From contig NZ_LT671417.1 in the NCBI RefSeq assembly GCF_900128445.1, positions 2,491,201 through 2,555,200 on the forward strand: a DNA stretch of 64,000 nucleotides, in the 5' to 3' direction. Both the position numbers and the translations under genes were made by a program. Below the pieces are notes generated by a model that did no database searches, was not told the origin of the DNA, and worked only from the letters and a program-made list of their open reading frames with translations. This DNA is from Thermophilibacter provencensis (lineage in GTDB: Bacteria; Actinomycetota; Coriobacteriia; Coriobacteriales; Atopobiaceae). Positions 60,569-64,000 of this stretch are shown in pieces (positions within the stretch are counted from its first letter, which is position 1; every line of letters starts with the position of its first letter).

Positions 60569-62989
60569 CTAGAACACGCTCTCGAGCTTCTCGGTGATGC
60601 TGGCAACCTTGTCCTGATCGTCAAACCAATACTCGGCAATGAGCGGCTCAATCTCGTAACGAGCAACGCTGTGCACCTCATCGTCGGACACACCCGCGCC
60701 CAGACAGAAGTAGCTGTGGCCAATGCAGAAGCCCTTCCCCAGGGTCGGGTCCTCGGCAATCCGCTGATTCACCTCTCGCACCTCATCTACCAGCGCGTTG
60801 AGCTTTTTGCTTCCCGTTTGATTCAGCCTTTCAGCAAACCCGGGGGAATCGAGCGCAGGTGCCATGTCAAAGAAGGCGAAGCGCCGACGAAGCGCATAAT
60901 CAATAAGGGCGAGGCCACGGTCGGCGGTGTTCATCATGCCAATGAGGTACAGGTTCTCAGGAACTGAAAGCCTGCTGCGATCAGTTGCCAGCACAACGGA
61001 ATCTCCGCGATGATCAGCCTCGATGAGCAATAGCAGCTCGCCAAACACCTTTGAGATGTTTGCCCGATTGATCTCGTCGATAATGAAGAAGTACTTTCGT
61101 GCGATATCGCGCGCGGCGCGGCTGCAAAACTCGGCGAACACGCCGGGCTGGATGTCGAAGCCACCCTCACCGTTGGGACGGTACCCAACGACGAAATCCT
61201 CGTAGGCGTACGACTGGTGGAACTGCACAAAGCCGATGCGCGAATCATCCTCCTCGCCCATCATGGCATACGCAAGTCGTTTGGCGGCATACGTTTTGCC
61301 CGTACCCGGTGCACCCTGCAGAATGAGGTTCTTCTTTCGCTCAAGCAAACCCTTCATGGTAGAGAGGTCTTGCCTGGAGACAAAGACGTCCTGGAGGAAC
61401 TGCTCATCGCTATACGGCTTTTTGTCAGATGCCTGAATGGGCGATGTGTCATCCTCGTCAAACATCTCTTCGAGCCGCAGATACTCTTCTTCTGTGAGCT
61501 TGAAGAAGCTGCCGTTGGGATTCTTGCAGAACTCGCACTGAGACAGCGTTGGGTCATCCTTAATGTCAGCAAGCGGAACGGGGGCATCAAGATCGCGCAC
61601 CTTCTTGAAATACAGGCGCTTACCGTCTTGTGGCTTTGATACCTCACAGATGGCTACGATCTTCTTCACGGGCGTGGTCTCATAGCCAACAACCACATCG
61701 CCCGCCCGGGCATCGAGGAAGTTCTTATAAATGCGTCGCGGATTGCCCTTCTCATTACGAATGGTGTAGCTCTGCTCTTCCCCCACGGCAATCTCGGAGA
61801 ACGACCAAATCTTCCTGTTGGCGGTAAGCCACCAATACTGTTTGGAGGCGTCCAAAGCACCTGCGGCATCCCCTGGGCCTGGCTTGGCGTACAGCGGGAC
61901 ACTGCTAAAATCTCGTGACTTCAGGGCCTCTTTAAGCTCGGGGCGAATCATCCACAGGAATGAGCCACTCTCCTCCGTTGAGGCGCTTTTACCGTAAAAC
62001 ATGACTGCCCAGTATTTCCCCTGCCACAGCGGACAGTGAAGCTCTTCAGCAACGCGCTTGGCAAACCAAACGGCAACGTTTCGATAGTGCTCCGCACTCT
62101 CGCCGTAAGTCTCTGCAAGCTGTGTGCAGGTCGCCTTTCCGCCGACATCCATCATGCGGCGAAGCAGTGCCTGTGCCTGTGAATTAAAGATGGAAGGGTC
62201 ATCGAGCATCATGTCCCAGACATCAGCATCGATTCCGGGGTCGTAGTCATCAAGCTTGGGGAAATATCCCTTGGGGGTTTTCGGCGCAGGCTTCCACAAG
62301 TACGCATCGGCAGAGAGCTCGTAGAAGGGCTTATCCGTTGCGGCGCGCACGGCATCCATGATGGCAAGGTAGCCCTCGCCGGTGGGCAAGGCGTTGCCCT
62401 TGACCTCGATGCCGAGCTTCTGGGCAAGATAGTCCCTGCTGTGGGCATCGAGGGGCATGAAGCAGCCGGGCTGGATCCAGAAGAGGCCAATAGTGATGTT
62501 CCATTTAATGCAGCGCTGGGAGCGGACGACGTCAAACGCATGAGCCATTTTATGGCGAGACTCTACTCCTGCAGGGTTGTCAGCCAGTTCCATTGCGGAG
62601 CAAAAGAGCTCCCACAGGTTATCGATATCATGCGCATCACGGTCCTGCTTACCTGCAAAGAACCAGCTGCGCATATTGTTTACATGCGGTAGTCCCTCGT
62701 AGTCCGTTGGCGTGGCAACATTTTGGCTGCCAAGACCGTCGAGCGCTAGCCGAACAATACGATTCCTCTTTTCCCAACTGACACCGCGATTGAAAGAGGC
62801 GAAGAACGTAAACGGATCAATGGTAGTAAGACCTTCCGCCTCTACATCAATGGGAAATGTCAAATCCTTGTTGCCGCTGAAGATAGATTCAAACAGTTCC
62901 AGCAGACGGGACCGATTGTCACTTAAGCCGTAAATCCCCTGCACGATTGCGGCGTATGCAGGAATCCAAGAAAACTGAGTCTGAGACAT
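60569..62989 (-). CDS. mcrB: McrB-type GTPase with internal EVE-like domain
   Basis: 806 residues. A long N-terminal region (~1-375) includes helical segments. An EVE-like modified-base-binding domain follows at ~385-465 (YWWLTANRKIWSFSEIAVGE, FLDARAGDVVVGYETTPVKK). The AAA motor has LILQGAPGTGKTYAAKRLAY (Walker A), FVQFHQSYAYEDFVVGYRP, YFFIIDEINRANISKVFGEL (Walker B) and the McrB signature MMNTADRGLALIDYALRRRF. TTGGAGGACC precedes ATG 62989. The EVE domain would read the DNA modification, so target specificity may differ from E. coli McrBC. Confidence 0.92.
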   Translation of the reverse strand: MSQTQFSWIPAYAAIVQGIYGLSDNRSRLLELFESIFSGNKDLTFPIDVEAEGLTTIDPFTFFASFNRGVSWEKRNRIVRLALDGLGSQNVATPTDYEGLPHVNNMRSWFFAGKQDRDAHDIDNLWELFCSAMELADNPAGVESRHKMAHAFDVVRSQRCIKWNITIGLFWIQPGCFMPLDAHSRDYLAQKLGIEVKGNALPTGEGYLAIMDAVRAATDKPFYELSADAYLWKPAPKTPKGYFPKLDDYDPGIDADVWDMMLDDPSIFNSQAQALLRRMMDVGGKATCTQLAETYGESAEHYRNVAVWFAKRVAEELHCPLWQGKYWAVMFYGKSASTEESGSFLWMIRPELKEALKSRDFSSVPLYAKPGPGDAAGALDASKQYWWLTANRKIWSFSEIAVGEEQSYTIRNEKGNPRRIYKNFLDARAGDVVVGYETTPVKKIVAICEVSKPQDGKRLYFKKVRDLDAPVPLADIKDDPTLSQCEFCKNPNGSFFKLTEEEYLRLEEMFDEDDTSPIQASDKKPYSDEQFLQDVFVSRQDLSTMKGLLERKKNLILQGAPGTGKTYAAKRLAYAMMGEEDDSRIGFVQFHQSYAYEDFVVGYRPNGEGGFDIQPGVFAEFCSRAARDIARKYFFIIDEINRANISKVFGELLLLIEADHRGDSVVLATDRSRLSVPENLYLIGMMNTADRGLALIDYALRRRFAFFDMAPALDSPGFAERLNQTGSKKLNALVDEVREVNQRIAEDPTLGKGFCIGHSYFCLGAGVSDDEVHSVARYEIEPLIAEYWFDDQDKVASITEKLESVF

Positions 62990-63050
62990 CGGTCCTCCAA
63001 AGAAAAGAAAGCTGATAGCCGTATTCTATCGCGCAGTGAGGACGGGTTGA

Positions 63051-64000
63051 TTAGCAGCCAGGCGCAGTGTTCGATTCCGCCGCAGTAGTCGAATCTCTTC
63101 GCAAATAGTTCGCCGATGGCAGAGCTATCCCGCACCACGTGTTGTGATCCGACAGGCACCAAGCCAAATGATTATTTGGCTGCGTAAGGTCGACCTTTGA
63201 GACGTCGATTTCACCGGACATCAACCTTGGCAGCAGAGTATCACGCATACGCTCCAGGGCTTGCATCTCATCATCGTTCCGGCGAATCAATGCATCAATA
63301 GGTTCTAACCGGGACTCTAGGCGGGCTATCACATCGCTGCTGGGAAGATAAACTGGGAGCTTCTTCAAAGCCTTTCCATTGATTGACCCAAACACGGTGC
63401 CGTCACCATTGAAAGTGTCAAGTTGTCTTCCCTGGGCTCTGACAAGATGATGGACGAAGCTTTGATTGTTCTCCGAATGGATTGCAGCAAGGCCTCGACC
63501 GATACAACAATCTTCGTTCGCAATATTCAAATCACCAACAGGCGCTCGCACACTCATGAGCGTATCGCCTTCTCGCGCCATGCGCTTTGGTTCGGTAGTA
63601 AATAGGCGTCTGCGTGGGAAGAAAGCTCCGAACTCGGCGCGACCTTGATAAAAGACCTCGCCGTTCCCATCTTCATTGTACGAAGATCCTGACGGAGATT
63701 GGCCCATGGTGACTTGCGCAATGTCCGACAATATCGCGTTAGGCTCATTTGACTGGGGGCATTCTCTATTGAAGAGCGCGTCTCCGAGCTCAGCTAAATA
63801 ATCATTTTGGCGATTGTTCTCTCGAATCTTCTTTTCAAAAGCCGAAAGAACGCTAGCTATTTTGCTCTGGACCTCAATTGGGAGATCAGGCAGAAGCTCA
63901 GAATCGGCAAACACTTTGTATTGGAAGTTCGAGAGACCGGTCGACCTATTTTGATAACCCCATGTTCTACCGGCAGAGTACATTTCCTGAAGCCAGTAGT
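63051..64000 (-). CDS. hsdS: Type I restriction specificity subunit HsdS (5' end outside window)
   Basis: The frame is open to the right edge (WLQEMYSAGRTWGYQNRSTG), so the start lies beyond 64000. Visible are the end of the first target-recognition region, the conserved central helix (PIEVQSKIASVLSAFEKKIRENNRQNDYL), a second target domain (ILSDIAQVTMGQSPSGSSYN) and the distal helix (IARLESRLEPIDALIRRNDDEMQALERMRDTLLPRLMSGEIDVSKVDL). About 35 residues follow the usual family end. HsdM and HsdR are expected to the right; they are not in the window. Confidence 0.9.
   Translation of the reverse strand, partial: YWLQEMYSAGRTWGYQNRSTGLSNFQYKVFADSELLPDLPIEVQSKIASVLSAFEKKIRENNRQNDYLAELGDALFNRECPQSNEPNAILSDIAQVTMGQSPSGSSYNEDGNGEVFYQGRAEFGAFFPRRRLFTTEPKRMAREGDTLMSVRAPVGDLNIANEDCCIGRGLAAIHSENNQSFVHHLVRAQGRQLDTFNGDGTVFGSINGKALKKLPVYLPSSDVIARLESRLEPIDALIRRNDDEMQALERMRDTLLPRLMSGEIDVSKVDLTQPNNHLAWCLSDHNTWCGIALPSANYLRRDSTTAAESNTAPGC

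Noticed and set aside
59769-60572. A 267-codon plus-strand frame antisense to mcrC
   Set aside because: No family features, and the complementary strand encodes McrC with intact motifs.
1-64000. CRISPR array
   Set aside because: No regularly spaced 25-40-nt direct repeats were found. The ACCGT boxes at 44432 and the intergenic palindromes are too short, too irregular or too few.
1-64000. tRNA or rRNA genes, and a tRNA attachment site for the island
   Set aside because: No T-loop GGTTCGAATCC-type sequence with matching acceptor stem was found near 38.4 kb or elsewhere. The island's integration site is therefore not explained.

Overview
The window is about 64 kb of high-GC DNA. The gene content points to a strictly anaerobic, host-associated actinobacterium of the class Coriobacteriia (Olsenella/Atopobiaceae-like). 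The support is an oxygen-independent thiamine pathway (ThiH rather than ThiO), a selenium/molybdenum hydroxylase maturation set, a purine/urate-type fermentation block, and intergenic palindromes with a GACTGTCCC-like core. The assignment is inferred from content; there is no rRNA or tRNA gene in the window.

Layout. 1-8.8 kb: an ECF sigma factor running off the left edge, an OmpR-type regulator with a frameshifted histidine kinase, a TVP38-like membrane protein, a DNA-alkylation-repair protein, two XRE regulators, a GNAT-toxin/DinJ-antitoxin pair and an orphan FtsX permease. 8.8-15.4 kb: a TPP-riboswitch-controlled thiamine operon on the minus strand, thiC-thiS-thiF-thiG-thiH-tenI-like-thiE-thiD. 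15.5-20.1 kb: a DUF364 protein, a small NTPase and a Fec-type ABC importer. 20.1-25.4 kb: selenium/molybdenum accessory genes (a YqeB-XdhC fusion, cysteine desulfurase, DUF3343, YedF, YqeC). 26-34 kb: ygeX, ygeY, ygeW, arcC, ModE-MocA, hydantoinase and ridA, nearly every junction carrying a palindrome. This resembles the anaerobic purine-catabolism clusters of gut bacteria, but the hydroxylase subunits themselves are not in the window. 34-38.4 kb: small accessory genes (PH-like membrane protein, SUKH protein, ADP-ribosylglycohydrolase, MBL hydrolase, HIRAN protein).

38.4 kb to the end is a lower-GC defence and mobile-element island with much gene decay. It holds a PD-(D/E)XK-like protein, a broken DnaQ exonuclease and DUF4268 fragment, an AAA ATPase and a deletion remnant of a second copy, a Schlafen/AlbA_2 protein behind iterated boxes, a PIN toxin/antitoxin pair, a second ADP-ribosylglycohydrolase, a 5'-truncated DUF1016 nuclease, a broken DUF262/DUF1524 gene, and an HNH nuclease gene interrupted by an IS481-like element with a clear target duplication. 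Remnants of IS3, IS21 and IS256 and an intact IS110-type transposase follow. The right end has an intact AAA ATPase-subtilase pair, McrB-McrC, and an HsdS gene leaving the window.

Two signals stand out beyond the genes. A short motif, GGCGAGAAGGACG or GGCGAGAAGAACG, recurs dozens of times on both strands, inside genes, in tandem, as inverted pairs, and once apparently as a frameshifting insertion. The AAA-subtilase pair looks like a self-contained protease-effector defence module.
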